Source of the DNA: Acidobacteriota bacterium
GTDB lineage: Bacteria > Acidobacteriota > Terriglobia > Terriglobales > Acidobacteriaceae
Assembly: GCA_003224755.1 (NCBI GenBank)
Contig: QHZR01000049.1
Location: 1 to 44,564 of the forward strand
Reading direction: 5' to 3'
Length of the DNA: 44,564 bases
Shown: positions 1 through 6,756 of the stretch, one piece after another
Numbering within the stretch: position 1 is the stretch's first letter
Layout of the letters: every line of letters starts with the position of its first letter
The notes under the pieces: generated by a model
Told to the model about the DNA's origin: nothing
The model's database searches: none
What the model saw: the letters and a program-made list of their open reading frames with translations, nothing else
Position numbers and translations under genes: made by a program

Positions 1-244
1 ATCCGGATTGAGGGGCACACCGACAATGTCCCCATACACGATTCCCATTTTTCTTCGAACTGGGACCTCTCTGCGGCGCGAGCGACTGCCACGGTCCGCC
101 TGCTAATCCAGCTATGGCCTGCGGCCTGAACTGCTGGGGGCATCGGGCTATGCGGAATTTCGCCCCATGGCGAGCAATGACACTCCTGAGGGGCGCGCCG
201 CGAATCGGCGGGTAGACGTTGTGATTCCGAGAAAGCACGGATAG
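1..244 (+). pseudogene. OmpA/MotB-family C-terminal domain, 5'-partial and frameshifted
   Basis: The window opens inside a peptidoglycan-binding OmpA/MotB domain. Frame 1 gives [20 protein letters not shown] followed by the WDLSAARA motif and runs to LLIQ near base 111. The rest of the domain ([18 protein letters not shown], then a GRAANRRVDVVI ending) continues in another frame from base 113 to a TAG at 242-244. Relatives normally have one more residue between LLIQ and YGL, so a 2-base loss near base 112 explains the shift. The unshifted frame stops at about 129. These domains anchor outer-membrane or flagellar-stator proteins to cell-wall peptidoglycan. The N-terminal part is outside the window, so MotB and a plain OmpA-like protein cannot be told apart. 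The break may be real or a sequence error. Confidence 0.7.
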
Positions 245-346
245 AATTCTTTGCGAATTTTGCGGCGAAAAACCTCTGCAAACAATCTTAAACCGCAAAG
301 GACGCCAAGGTCGCAAAACGAACCCATGCGCGGATAGAATGATGCC

Positions 347-511
347 GTGTCCAGTTCAAGCCAGAAGAGACGTGGCAAACGCCGAGACAACGCGGGCGGG
401 GCGCCCGCGCCACACAGACTGGAAGCCACTGGCGTGATTGTCATTGCCATTCTTATTCTTGCGATTACTGTCCTTCGCTACTGGCACAACATCAACTGGA
501 GAGCCCGCTGA
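347..511 (+). CDS. Small single-pass membrane protein upstream of miaA (hypothetical)
   Basis: Not a recognised family. From a GTG at 347 the frame encodes 54 residues: a basic N-terminus (SSSSQKRRGKRRD), a short Gly/Ala/Pro stretch, one hydrophobic helix (VIVIAILILAITVL), then a short polar tail. The stop TGA (509-511) touches the TTG start of miaA at 512, so the two are probably translationally coupled. A stop at 335-337 rules out an upstream start, and no strong ribosome binding site is visible. The Gly/Ala/Pro stretch is encoded by a GC-rich palindrome (391-409) of a type repeated elsewhere in the window. Positive-inside charge suggests a cytoplasmic N-terminus. Supported only by context and composition. 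Confidence 0.45.
   Translation: MSSSSQKRRGKRRDNAGGAPAPHRLEATGVIVIAILILAITVLRYWHNINWRAR
391..409. repeat. GC-rich palindrome inside the small membrane ORF
   Basis: CGCGGGCG (391-398), three central G, CGCCCGCG (402-409) form a perfect 8-bp inverted repeat. With its CACACAGA flank it resembles, on the opposite strand, the palindrome at 39093-39113, where TCCGTGTGG precedes a GGGCGGGCGA arm. Probably the same dispersed palindrome family. Confidence 0.5.
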
Positions 512-1441
512 TTGGCGCGTGACCCTCTGCTGGTCGTAATCCTCGGCCCAACCGGCAGCGGCAAGACGCGCCTCTCGCTGGAAGTCGCAACCCGCTTTCA
601 CGGCGAGATCGTCAATTGCGATTCGGTGGCGATGTATCGCGAGTTCCGCATTGGCACGGCCAAGCCGACACCTGAGGAACAGACCCGCGCGCCTCATCAT
701 TTGTTTGACGTAATCGATCCCACCGGCTACACGACCGCAGGGGAATACGCGCGGCAAGCACGAGAAGTCATCCTTGAAATCAGTACGCGCGGCGCGCTTC
801 CGATTGTTGTTGGCGGGACCGGCCTTTACTTGCGCGCGTTGATAGAGGGGCTGTTCCCGGGACCGGCACGATCAGAGACGCTCCGCGACAAACTTCGGCT
901 GCGCGCAGGTGAGAAGGGCCCGCAACATCTGTACAAAATTCTGCAGCGCCTGGATAAAACAGCTGCGGTCCGGATTCATGGGAATGATGTCCCGAAAGTC
1001 ATTCGGGCAATCGAAGTCTGCCTCACTGCCAGAAAGCCGATGTCCGATCAATGGCAGCAGGGCAGGAATGCGCTCGAAGGCTTTCGTATTTTGCGCATTG
1101 GGCTCGATCCCGATCGCAAGCAGCTATATGACCGCGTCAACGAACGCGTGAAGCGAATGTTCTCCGCAGGATTGGTCGAAGAGACGAAAGGTCTTCTTCA
1201 AGAATACGGCGAAAGCGCGCGGCCTCTGACTTCTCTCGGCTATAAACAAGTCATGCAACTGATCAAGGGAGAGTTTGATCGCGAAGCGGCAATCCACGCA
1301 GTGCAGCAAGCCCACCGAAATTATGCGAAACGGCAGATGACATGGTTTCGGCGAGAGCAACATGTCAAGTGGATTGCGGGATTCGGAGATCAAGCAAGCG
1401 TAATCGAACAAGCAATTTCACTTATCGAAGAAAGGCGCTGA
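512..1441 (+). CDS. miaA: tRNA dimethylallyltransferase
   Basis: Transfers a dimethylallyl group to N6 of A37 in tRNAs reading UNN codons; cytoplasmic. The 309-residue protein has the normal family length. It has a P-loop GPTGSGKT at residues 12-19, the NCDS-x2-MYR motif that follows it, GTAKPTPEE, HHLFDVIDP, the VVGGTGLYLRAL substrate-channel motif, and a C-terminal SLGYKQV/QMTWFRR region. The start is TTG at 512, directly after the stop of the small membrane ORF. The first residues MARDPLLVVILGPTG place the P-loop at the usual distance, so no upstream start is needed. The secreted GH3 gene follows after 13 bases, but nothing suggests a functional link. Confidence 0.95.
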   Translation: MARDPLLVVILGPTGSGKTRLSLEVATRFHGEIVNCDSVAMYREFRIGTAKPTPEEQTRAPHHLFDVIDPTGYTTAGEYARQAREVILEISTRGALPIVVGGTGLYLRALIEGLFPGPARSETLRDKLRLRAGEKGPQHLYKILQRLDKTAAVRIHGNDVPKVIRAIEVCLTARKPMSDQWQQGRNALEGFRILRIGLDPDRKQLYDRVNERVKRMFSAGLVEETKGLLQEYGESARPLTSLGYKQVMQLIKGEFDREAAIHAVQQAHRNYAKRQMTWFRREQHVKWIAGFGDQASVIEQAISLIEERR

Positions 1442-1454
1442 CTTCGTCTGTGCT

Positions 1455-3320
1455 ATGTTCCTCGTCATGGTCCGTCGCATTCTTGCCTTAACTCTTCTGG
1501 TCCTCGGAGTCTCAGCCCTCGCAAAAACCAAGTATCAGCCGTTGCCGGTTAGGCTTGACCGCGACGGCGAGAAGTGGGCGCAGAAAACTCTGCGCAAGAT
1601 GTCACTCGAGGAAAAGGTCGGCCAGCTGTTCATGATCTGGACTCGGGCAGAATTTCTCAACTTAAGCAGTCCCGAATATTCGCATCTGCGAGACACGATA
1701 AACAAGTATCACATCGGCTCGTTTGCCATGACGGTGCGTTATGAGCCGCCATTCCTGTACAAAAACCAGCCCTACGAAGCGGCTGACCTGCTGAACCGAT
1801 TGCAGGGTGATTCCAAATTGCCTCTGCTCATTGCGGCCGATTTCGAGCTGGGAGTTAGCAATCGTCTGAATGGCACAACGGCATTTCCGAATGCGATGGC
1901 GATCGGGGCGACCGGCCGCCTGGAATATGCGATGGCCTTTGGCCGCATCACCGGCGAAGAAGCGCGTGCGATTGGAGTGCATTGGAATTTCTTTCCGGTA
2001 GCCGATGTAAATTCCAATCCAGACAATCCCATTATCAACACGCGTTCTTTTGGCGAAGATCCCCAGCAGGTTGGCGACTTTGTAAGCGCGTATGTCCGCG
2101 GAGCACATTCGGCTGGACTGCTAACTACTGCAAAACATTTTCCGGGCCACGGCGACACCGCCACCGATTCCCATCTCGGGCTTGCACAGGTTACAGGTGA
2201 TCGTGCGCGGCTTGAGTCGGTGGAACTGCCGCCGTTCCGCAAAGCAATCGAGGCTGGCGTTGATTCTGTGATGGTCGCCCACGTAAGCGTTCCCGCGCTG
2301 GACTCGAGTCCCAATGCAGTCGCGACCATCTCGCCTGAGATTGTGAGCCACCTGCTCAAGCAGCAATTGCACTTTCCCGGAATTGTGATTACCGACGCAC
2401 TGGACATGGGTGCGCTCACACGACTTTACGTAAGCGACATTGGCCGTGAGGCGGTGGATGCGTTCAAAGCCGGCAATGACATGCTTCTGATCCCGCCCGA
2501 TTTGGAGGCGGCCTATCAGGCAATACTGAAGGCCGTCCAGAGCGGAGAAATTCCACCGTCGAGAGTTGACGAGTCGGTCCTGAAAATTCTGCGCGTGAAA
2601 GCCTCGCTCGGGCTAAACAAGGCCCGACTGGTTGATCTCTCGGCGCTCGATTCAAAGATCGGCGTGCCGCAGAATGTCGCGCTAGCCCAGGAGATGGCGG
2701 ACGCGGCGATTACTCTGGTTAGGCAAAACGGGGCGGCCCTGCCGATAAAAAGAACTGGAACAACCGACAGCCGCCTTCCGTATCAAACTCTGGGAGAGGT
2801 GCGTAATCAGCTCCTGGTGGTTATCGTGTCGGACGATGTGCGCCTCGAAGCCGGACGCGTACTGGAGCGGCAGATCAAAATGCGTGTTCCGGACGCGAAC
2901 GTTATTTATACCGACGAGCAGCTTGCGGCAGTGATGTCGCTAGACATTGTTCGCGCAGCCGGTGAAGCCGCAAAGATCGTGGTTGCGGTCTATGCCTCGC
3001 CGACTGCGGGAAAGATGATTAGAACCAACTCGGGCGTACGGAACTCGCTATCCCTGGGTGGTGACAGCACAAGTCTCCTACTGCAGATCTTAAGGTCTCA
3101 GGTTCAGAAGACGATTCTGGTTGCGATGGGTAATCCGTATCTGGCAAAAGATTTTCCCGAGGTGCAGAATTATCTTTGTACGTTTTCGGCTGCGCCGGTC
3201 TCAGAAGTAAGCGCGGTGAAAGCGTTGTTCGACGAAATAGAAATTCACGGACAGTTACCGGTCAGCGTTCCTGGGATCGCTCGACGGGGCGCCGGTTTAA
3301 AGGTGTCCGCGGTGAAATAG
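1455..3320 (+). CDS. nagZ: Secreted GH3 glycoside hydrolase, NagZ-like beta-N-acetylhexosaminidase
   Basis: Glycoside hydrolase family 3, 621 residues. An N-terminal signal peptide (VRRILALTLLVLGVSALA) points to export, unlike cytosolic enterobacterial NagZ. The NagZ signature KHFPGHGDTATDSH (residues 227-240) includes the Asp-His general acid/base pair. The catalytic nucleophile is probably Asp314 in VITDALDMGAL. A second alpha/beta domain follows (about 400-620), as in two-domain GH3 enzymes. By family knowledge such enzymes release GlcNAc from muropeptides or other N-acetylglucosaminides, and peptidoglycan recycling or scavenging is the likely role. Start ATG 1455; ATG 1467 is an equally good alternative. 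A lipoprotein gene with a strong Shine-Dalgarno follows 11 bases after the stop, so the two are probably co-transcribed. Confidence 0.88.
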   Translation: MFLVMVRRILALTLLVLGVSALAKTKYQPLPVRLDRDGEKWAQKTLRKMSLEEKVGQLFMIWTRAEFLNLSSPEYSHLRDTINKYHIGSFAMTVRYEPPFLYKNQPYEAADLLNRLQGDSKLPLLIAADFELGVSNRLNGTTAFPNAMAIGATGRLEYAMAFGRITGEEARAIGVHWNFFPVADVNSNPDNPIINTRSFGEDPQQVGDFVSAYVRGAHSAGLLTTAKHFPGHGDTATDSHLGLAQVTGDRARLESVELPPFRKAIEAGVDSVMVAHVSVPALDSSPNAVATISPEIVSHLLKQQLHFPGIVITDALDMGALTRLYVSDIGREAVDAFKAGNDMLLIPPDLEAAYQAILKAVQSGEIPPSRVDESVLKILRVKASLGLNKARLVDLSALDSKIGVPQNVALAQEMADAAITLVRQNGAALPIKRTGTTDSRLPYQTLGEVRNQLLVVIVSDDVRLEAGRVLERQIKMRVPDANVIYTDEQLAAVMSLDIVRAAGEAAKIVVAVYASPTAGKMIRTNSGVRNSLSLGGDSTSLLLQILRSQVQKTILVAMGNPYLAKDFPEVQNYLCTFSAAPVSEVSAVKALFDEIEIHGQLPVSVPGIARRGAGLKVSAVK

Positions 3321-3331
3321 GAGGAACGGGG

Positions 3332-3889
3332 ATGCGAAAGTTCATCGGGCTAACAGCAATGGCCGCAGTCGTGATCGTGACCGCCTGCAGCATCAATGTA
3401 AAGAAGGACGAGCAGGGCCAAGACAAGAACGTGGACATCAACACGCCGTTCGGCGGGATCCACGTCAACGAAAATGCAGACGTTCGCGACACCGGACTCC
3501 CCGTCTATGCTGGCGCCCGGCTGAAAAAGAAAGACGACTCCGGTGACGAGAAGAGCGCGAATGTGAACATCTCGACTTCTGCGTTTGGATTGAAAGTGGT
3601 CGCCGTCGAGTACGAAAGTGACGCTGCTCCGGGCAAGCTTGTCGCTTACTACAAGAATGAACTGAAGAAATATGGGAATGTTTTGGAGTGTCATACCCAG
3701 GGCGAGCATGACACCTATGCGGGCAATTCGGACGAACTGAAGTGCGAGGGCAATAACAACGGCAAAACCGTGGAACTGAAAGTCGGAACGAAAAGCAATG
3801 AGCACCTGGTCTCAATCAAGCCGCAAGGCAAGGGATCAGACTTTGCCCTGGTGTATGTGCGCACGCGCGGCAAGGATACGACAATTTAG
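3332..3889 (+). CDS. Predicted lipoprotein, unknown function
   Basis: A 185-residue protein with a hydrophobic signal segment ending in VTAC (lipobox, Cys about residue 18). The mature part is hydrophilic and Lys/Asp-rich, beginning SINVKKDEQGQDKNVDINTP. Start ATG 3332 is set by AGGAGG at 3319-3324, which overlaps the stop of the GH3 gene; an in-frame extension back to 3176 is just open frame inside that gene. The sequence contains DTGLPVYAGA and LVAYYKNELKKYG segments, seen in small Acidobacteria cell-envelope proteins of unknown role. No catalytic motif was recognised. It is probably co-expressed with the GH3 enzyme and anchored in a membrane. Confidence 0.8.
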   Translation: MRKFIGLTAMAAVVIVTACSINVKKDEQGQDKNVDINTPFGGIHVNENADVRDTGLPVYAGARLKKKDDSGDEKSANVNISTSAFGLKVVAVEYESDAAPGKLVAYYKNELKKYGNVLECHTQGEHDTYAGNSDELKCEGNNNGKTVELKVGTKSNEHLVSIKPQGKGSDFALVYVRTRGKDTTI

Positions 3890-3959
3890 GTCGGGCTTTG
3901 CTTTTTGATCCCGTCCGGAGAAACACAAGGTCTCTCGACTTCGCGACACCCCCTGTGCC

Positions 3960-3977
3960 GCTTCGCTCGAGATGACA
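3960..3977. repeat. Dispersed repeat fragment (CTTCGnTCGnnATGACA type)
   Basis: GCTTCGCTCGAGATGACA at 3960-3977 matches the reverse complement of 39838-39855 (GCTTCGGTCGGAATGACA) at 15 of 18 bases. The second copy lies inside the S9 peptidase gene. It sits in the 127-bp gap between the lipoprotein and the zinc-ribbon gene. Confidence 0.45.
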
Positions 3978-4016
3978 AGATTTGCTGCTTAGCCGCGAGT
4001 CCGATATTTTTGATTA

Positions 4017-4691
4017 GTGGACCATCCCTGCCAGCAATGCCACTCTTCCGTAACCGACAGCTCTGCATTTTGCCCAAGCTGCGGCGCTCCCCAAGTGCGA
4101 TTCTCTCGTTCTGAGAGTTCGACGTTTCCAGTTGCGGTCACGGCTGGGGGCGCCCCTCCGGTTGCGCGGATCGAAGCCTCGTATTCCGTCCAGCGTCCCG
4201 CAGACGTGTCAAGCCGCCGCGCTGCGTTCCGCGCTGCTGTGACTGCAGGCGTATTTGCTGCAGTCCTGAGCTCGGTTCCTATCGGCGGATCGTTTGTTTT
4301 CGCATTGCCTCTTGCCGGATTTCTTTGCGTTTTGCTCTATCGCAGGCATAGCGCAACAGGAGAGCCCACTGTGGGCGTGGGCTTCCGCCTCGGTGCCGGA
4401 GCCGGGCTGGCAGGCTTCGCAATGCTGATCTTGCTAGGCACGATCGAGACCCTCGGCTTTCATACACAGAATGAACTGCGCGATGTAATGATCCAGGCGG
4501 TCCGGCAAGCACAATCCCGCTACGCTGATCCGCAGGCGCGACAGAGTCTGGAGTACTTTCTGACTCCGGGAGGCATGGCATTCCTTATGATCTTTGGCTT
4601 CGCGTTCATGTGTGTGCTATTCGTCATTCTTTCGGGGATCGGCGGAGCAATTTCGGCTGCATTCCTTCGACGTAAGCTGCCTCCGCACTAG
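4017..4691 (+). CDS. Zinc-ribbon membrane protein, unknown function
   Basis: 224 residues from a GTG at 4017; a stop at 4011 excludes an earlier start in frame. The N-terminus carries two Cys pairs (CQQC near residues 5-8 and CPSC near 19-22), a short zinc ribbon of the kind that precedes many membrane proteins. After a polar linker come about four hydrophobic segments, in the regions AAVTAGVFAAVLSSV, FALPLAGFLCVLLY, GAGAGLAGFAMLILLG and FLMIFGFAFMCVLFVILSG. The first cysteines are presumably cytoplasmic. No enzymatic motif is visible and no family name can be given. It ends 49 bases before the first possible pyrR start and may or may not share its transcript. Confidence 0.75.
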   Translation: MDHPCQQCHSSVTDSSAFCPSCGAPQVRFSRSESSTFPVAVTAGGAPPVARIEASYSVQRPADVSSRRAAFRAAVTAGVFAAVLSSVPIGGSFVFALPLAGFLCVLLYRRHSATGEPTVGVGFRLGAGAGLAGFAMLILLGTIETLGFHTQNELRDVMIQAVRQAQSRYADPQARQSLEYFLTPGGMAFLMIFGFAFMCVLFVILSGIGGAISAAFLRRKLPPH

Positions 4692-4712
4692 GAGTTATGG
4701 CGCTTTCTTTCC

Positions 4713-4740
4713 TTGGCGCGAGCTGTCCAAATCGCGCCAA
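4713..4740 (+). promoter_or_regulatory. Perfect 9-bp hairpin upstream of pyrR
   Basis: TTGGCGCGA (4713-4721) and TCGCGCCAA (4732-4740) are perfect inverted repeats separated by 10 bases. The right arm ends immediately before ATG 4741, an in-frame upstream start of pyrR. It has no downstream T-run, so it is not a standard terminator. A translational or operator role for pyr control is inferred from position only. Confidence 0.5.
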
Positions 4741-4782
4741 ATGTTGCTCAGGAACACCGCACCCGCGTATCATGCACCGTTC

Positions 4783-5352
4783 ATGACTTCTAAGGTATCC
4801 CGGCCCACCAGCACGCGCCAAAAAGCGCAATTAATGTCGGCTTCGGAAATCGAACGGACGCTGGTTCGTCTGGTCCACGAGATTATTGAGAAGAACGACG
4901 GCGCCGTGGATCTCGCGCTGGTTGGAATCCGGCGACGTGGGGTATTTCTAGCGCAGCGTATTGGGCAGATGATTGAGCGCATAGAGAAGGTTCCTATTCC
5001 GGTCGGCACCCTGGATATCACTTTTTACCGTGATGATCTTTCGCCTTTGGCGAAACCGGTGGTCCAGAAAACTGAGATCGGCATTCCGATCACCGGGAAA
5101 AAAGTTGTGCTGGTAGATGATGTTTTGTACACCGGACGCACGACACGTGCCGCAATGGATGCATTGTTCCGGCAAGGCAGACCGCGTCAGGTTCAGCTCT
5201 GTGTACTGATTGACCGCGGACATCGGGAACTGCCGATTGACGCGACCTTTGTGGGTCGCAGAGTGCAGACGTCGAATCAGGAAATGATCGAGCTGCATCT
5301 GCGCGACGTGGACGATAGCGAAAAAGTATTGCTGGTGGAGAGGCAAGATTGA
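4783..5352 (+). CDS. pyrR: Bifunctional pyr operon regulator / uracil phosphoribosyltransferase
   Basis: PyrR binds pyr mRNA in response to UMP/PRPP in the best-studied systems and has weak uracil phosphoribosyltransferase activity. The PRPP-binding signature VVLVDDVLYTGRT is intact, preceded by DLALVGIRRRGVFLA and DITFYRDDL, with GRRVQTSN near the C-terminus. ATG 4783 gives 189 residues, close to the usual 180. ATG 4741 would add 14 residues and begin right after the hairpin at 4713-4740; the still longer frame from 4594 overlaps the previous gene and is unlikely. The stop TGA (5350-5352) overlaps the TTG start of pyrB, indicating translational coupling. It heads pyrR-pyrB-pyrC. Confidence 0.93.
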   Translation: MTSKVSRPTSTRQKAQLMSASEIERTLVRLVHEIIEKNDGAVDLALVGIRRRGVFLAQRIGQMIERIEKVPIPVGTLDITFYRDDLSPLAKPVVQKTEIGIPITGKKVVLVDDVLYTGRTTRAAMDALFRQGRPRQVQLCVLIDRGHRELPIDATFVGRRVQTSNQEMIELHLRDVDDSEKVLLVERQD

Positions 5353-6305
5353 GCACAACCGTAAGACAGCGAACAACCGGACAACAACCTGTGACGCGAT
5401 CTGCGATACGGGGATCGGTGCTGGGCATTGAAGGAATGCCCATGCACGAGATTGATCGGCTGCTGCAGCTCGCGCGCAAAATGAATCCGCTGAAAGCCCG
5501 GCCGCTGTTGCGCGGGAAAAGGGTGCTGCTGCTGTTCTACGAGCCGTCCACGCGCACGCGAGCATCTTTCGAAATTGCCGCGAAATCTCTGGGTGCAATG
5601 ACAACCCTTATTCTCTCGAGCGGATCGAGTATTGAGAAAGGCGAATCACTGCTGGATACCGCCTACACATTGCGCGCAGTCGGGGCGGATGTGATCGTCG
5701 TTCGTCATCCTAATGCCGGAGCGCCGCACTTGATGGCGCGACACCTTGATATTCCAGTGATCAATGCCGGAGATGGCATGCACGAACATCCGACGCAGGC
5801 GCTGCTCGATGCATACACCATCTTGCGTCACAAGAAGAAGCTGAACGGCTTGCAGGTGGCGATCGTCGGAGACCTTTACCACAGCCGGGTAGCGCGATCG
5901 GCAATTCATCTGTTCAGCAAGGTCGGTGCACGGATAACGCTGTGCGGGCCGCCGGAGCTTTTGCCGGAGATTTCTGCGACTCTGGCACCTGGGCTGAGAA
6001 TCAGCCGAAGCTGCGAAGAGGCGGTGCGTGGCGCAGATGTGGTAATGGTGCTGCGAGTGCAGCGAGAGCGGCTCGCCGGCCTGAAGTTGAGCCTGCCCGA
6101 CTACATCAGCCGTTACCAGATCACGATGACGAGGCTGCGGCTGGCGAAAAATGATGCGCTGCTGATGCATCCCGGTCCGATCATTCGAGGTTTGGAAATT
6201 ACCTGGGATGTGGCCGACTGTCCGCAGTCGGTTATTGTCGAGGAAGTCAAGAACGGCGTGCCGCTGCGCATGGCGGTACTGGCACGGGCTTTGGGAAAGG
6301 CATGA
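5349..6305 (+). CDS. pyrB: Aspartate carbamoyltransferase catalytic chain
   Basis: Condenses carbamoyl phosphate with aspartate, the second step of UMP synthesis. At 318 residues it has standard length. The carbamoyl-phosphate site YEPSTRTRASFE (residues 64 on), GSSIEKGESLLDT, the HPTQALLD motif and GDLYHSRVARS are all present. Near the C-terminus HPGPIIRGLEI replaces the more usual HPGP[IV]NRG[VL]EI; the Asn-to-Ile change is a mild oddity outside the core site. Start TTG 5349 overlaps the pyrR stop in a TTGA arrangement. No pyrI is adjacent, so it is probably an unregulated or PyrC-associated trimer. A GxxExxY element follows directly after the stop. Confidence 0.95.
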   Translation: MSTTVRQRTTGQQPVTRSAIRGSVLGIEGMPMHEIDRLLQLARKMNPLKARPLLRGKRVLLLFYEPSTRTRASFEIAAKSLGAMTTLILSSGSSIEKGESLLDTAYTLRAVGADVIVVRHPNAGAPHLMARHLDIPVINAGDGMHEHPTQALLDAYTILRHKKKLNGLQVAIVGDLYHSRVARSAIHLFSKVGARITLCGPPELLPEISATLAPGLRISRSCEEAVRGADVVMVLRVQRERLAGLKLSLPDYISRYQITMTRLRLAKNDALLMHPGPIIRGLEITWDVADCPQSVIVEEVKNGVPLRMAVLARALGKA

Positions 6306-6320
6306 AAACGTCAACTTCAA

Positions 6321-6737
6321 TTCCACGGATTTACGCGGATCAACACGGAACACGGTGAATTAGCCGAAAAGGTAATTGGCATTTTCTTCGACATATACAA
6401 CGAACTCGGGCATGGTTTCTTGGAGTCGGTGTATGAGGAAGCTTTCTCAGTGAGCCTTGCAGAAAACGGTATCTTCTTTCAGAGACAGCTTGCTGTTCCT
6501 GTTTGGTTCCATGGCCAGAAAATTGGAGACTTCAGGGCAGACCTGTTAGTGGATAGCAAGGTCATCGTGGAGTTGAAAGCTGCCCGACAGATGGATTCGT
6601 CATGTGAGAGGCAGCTTTTGAACTATCTTAGGGCCACCGACATTGAGGTAGAGATTTTATTCAACTTCGGTCCAAAGGCGGAAATTAGACGTTACGTTTT
6701 CCAGAACGATAAAAAGAATCCGCGTTAATCCGCGGAA
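6321..6737. mobile_element. Small inverted-repeat element carrying a GxxExxY gene
   Basis: The left end TTCCACGGATTTACGCGGAT (6321-6340) and the right end ATCCGCGTTAATCCGCGGAA (6718-6737) are inverted repeats matching at 18 of 20 positions. They enclose a single GxxExxY reading frame and lie between pyrB and pyrC of an otherwise tightly packed operon. The TAA stop of the GxxExxY frame is inside the right repeat. No transposase is present. A target-site duplication was not obvious, so mobility is inferred from the structure only. Confidence 0.55.
6420..6728 (+). CDS. GxxExxY protein (PD-(D/E)XK nuclease-like), probably lacking its start
   Basis: The family signature GFLESVY is visible at 6414-6434, followed by VPVWFHGQKIGDFRADLLVD, VIVELKAARQ, QLLNYLRAT and LLFNFGPK-like segments, which match GxxExxY proteins. 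The D-x(n)-ExK pattern (DFRADLLVD, VELKA) recalls PD-(D/E)XK nucleases; the biological role is unknown. Homology clearly extends upstream (NTEHGELAEKVIGIFFDIYNEL), and that frame is open back to the pyrB stop at 6303-6305 with no ATG, GTG or TTG. The only standard start, TTG 6420, falls inside the signature, so the gene is probably inactive or uses a rare start. ATG 6302 is out of frame and stops at 6353-6355. Confidence 0.7.
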   Translation: MESVYEEAFSVSLAENGIFFQRQLAVPVWFHGQKIGDFRADLLVDSKVIVELKAARQMDSSCERQLLNYLRATDIEVEILFNFGPKAEIRRYVFQNDKKNPR

Positions 6738-6756
6738 AAGAAGTTAGGATTTCAGA

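Noticed and set aside
245-346. Dispersed CGCAAAGGACGC-like repeat fragment near 290-316
   Set aside because: It resembles repeats recalled from Acidobacteria but has no second copy in this window, so it was not annotated.
1772-2419. 215-residue minus-strand frame inside the GH3 gene
   Set aside because: Antisense shadow of a gene with intact catalytic motifs and biased codon use.
4692-4782. Bacillus-type PyrR terminator/antiterminator leader
   Set aside because: There is no T-run after the hairpin and no recognisable PyrR binding consensus; only the simple stem is supported.
5646-6353. 235-residue minus-strand frame over pyrB
   Set aside because: Antisense shadow; pyrB itself is unambiguous.
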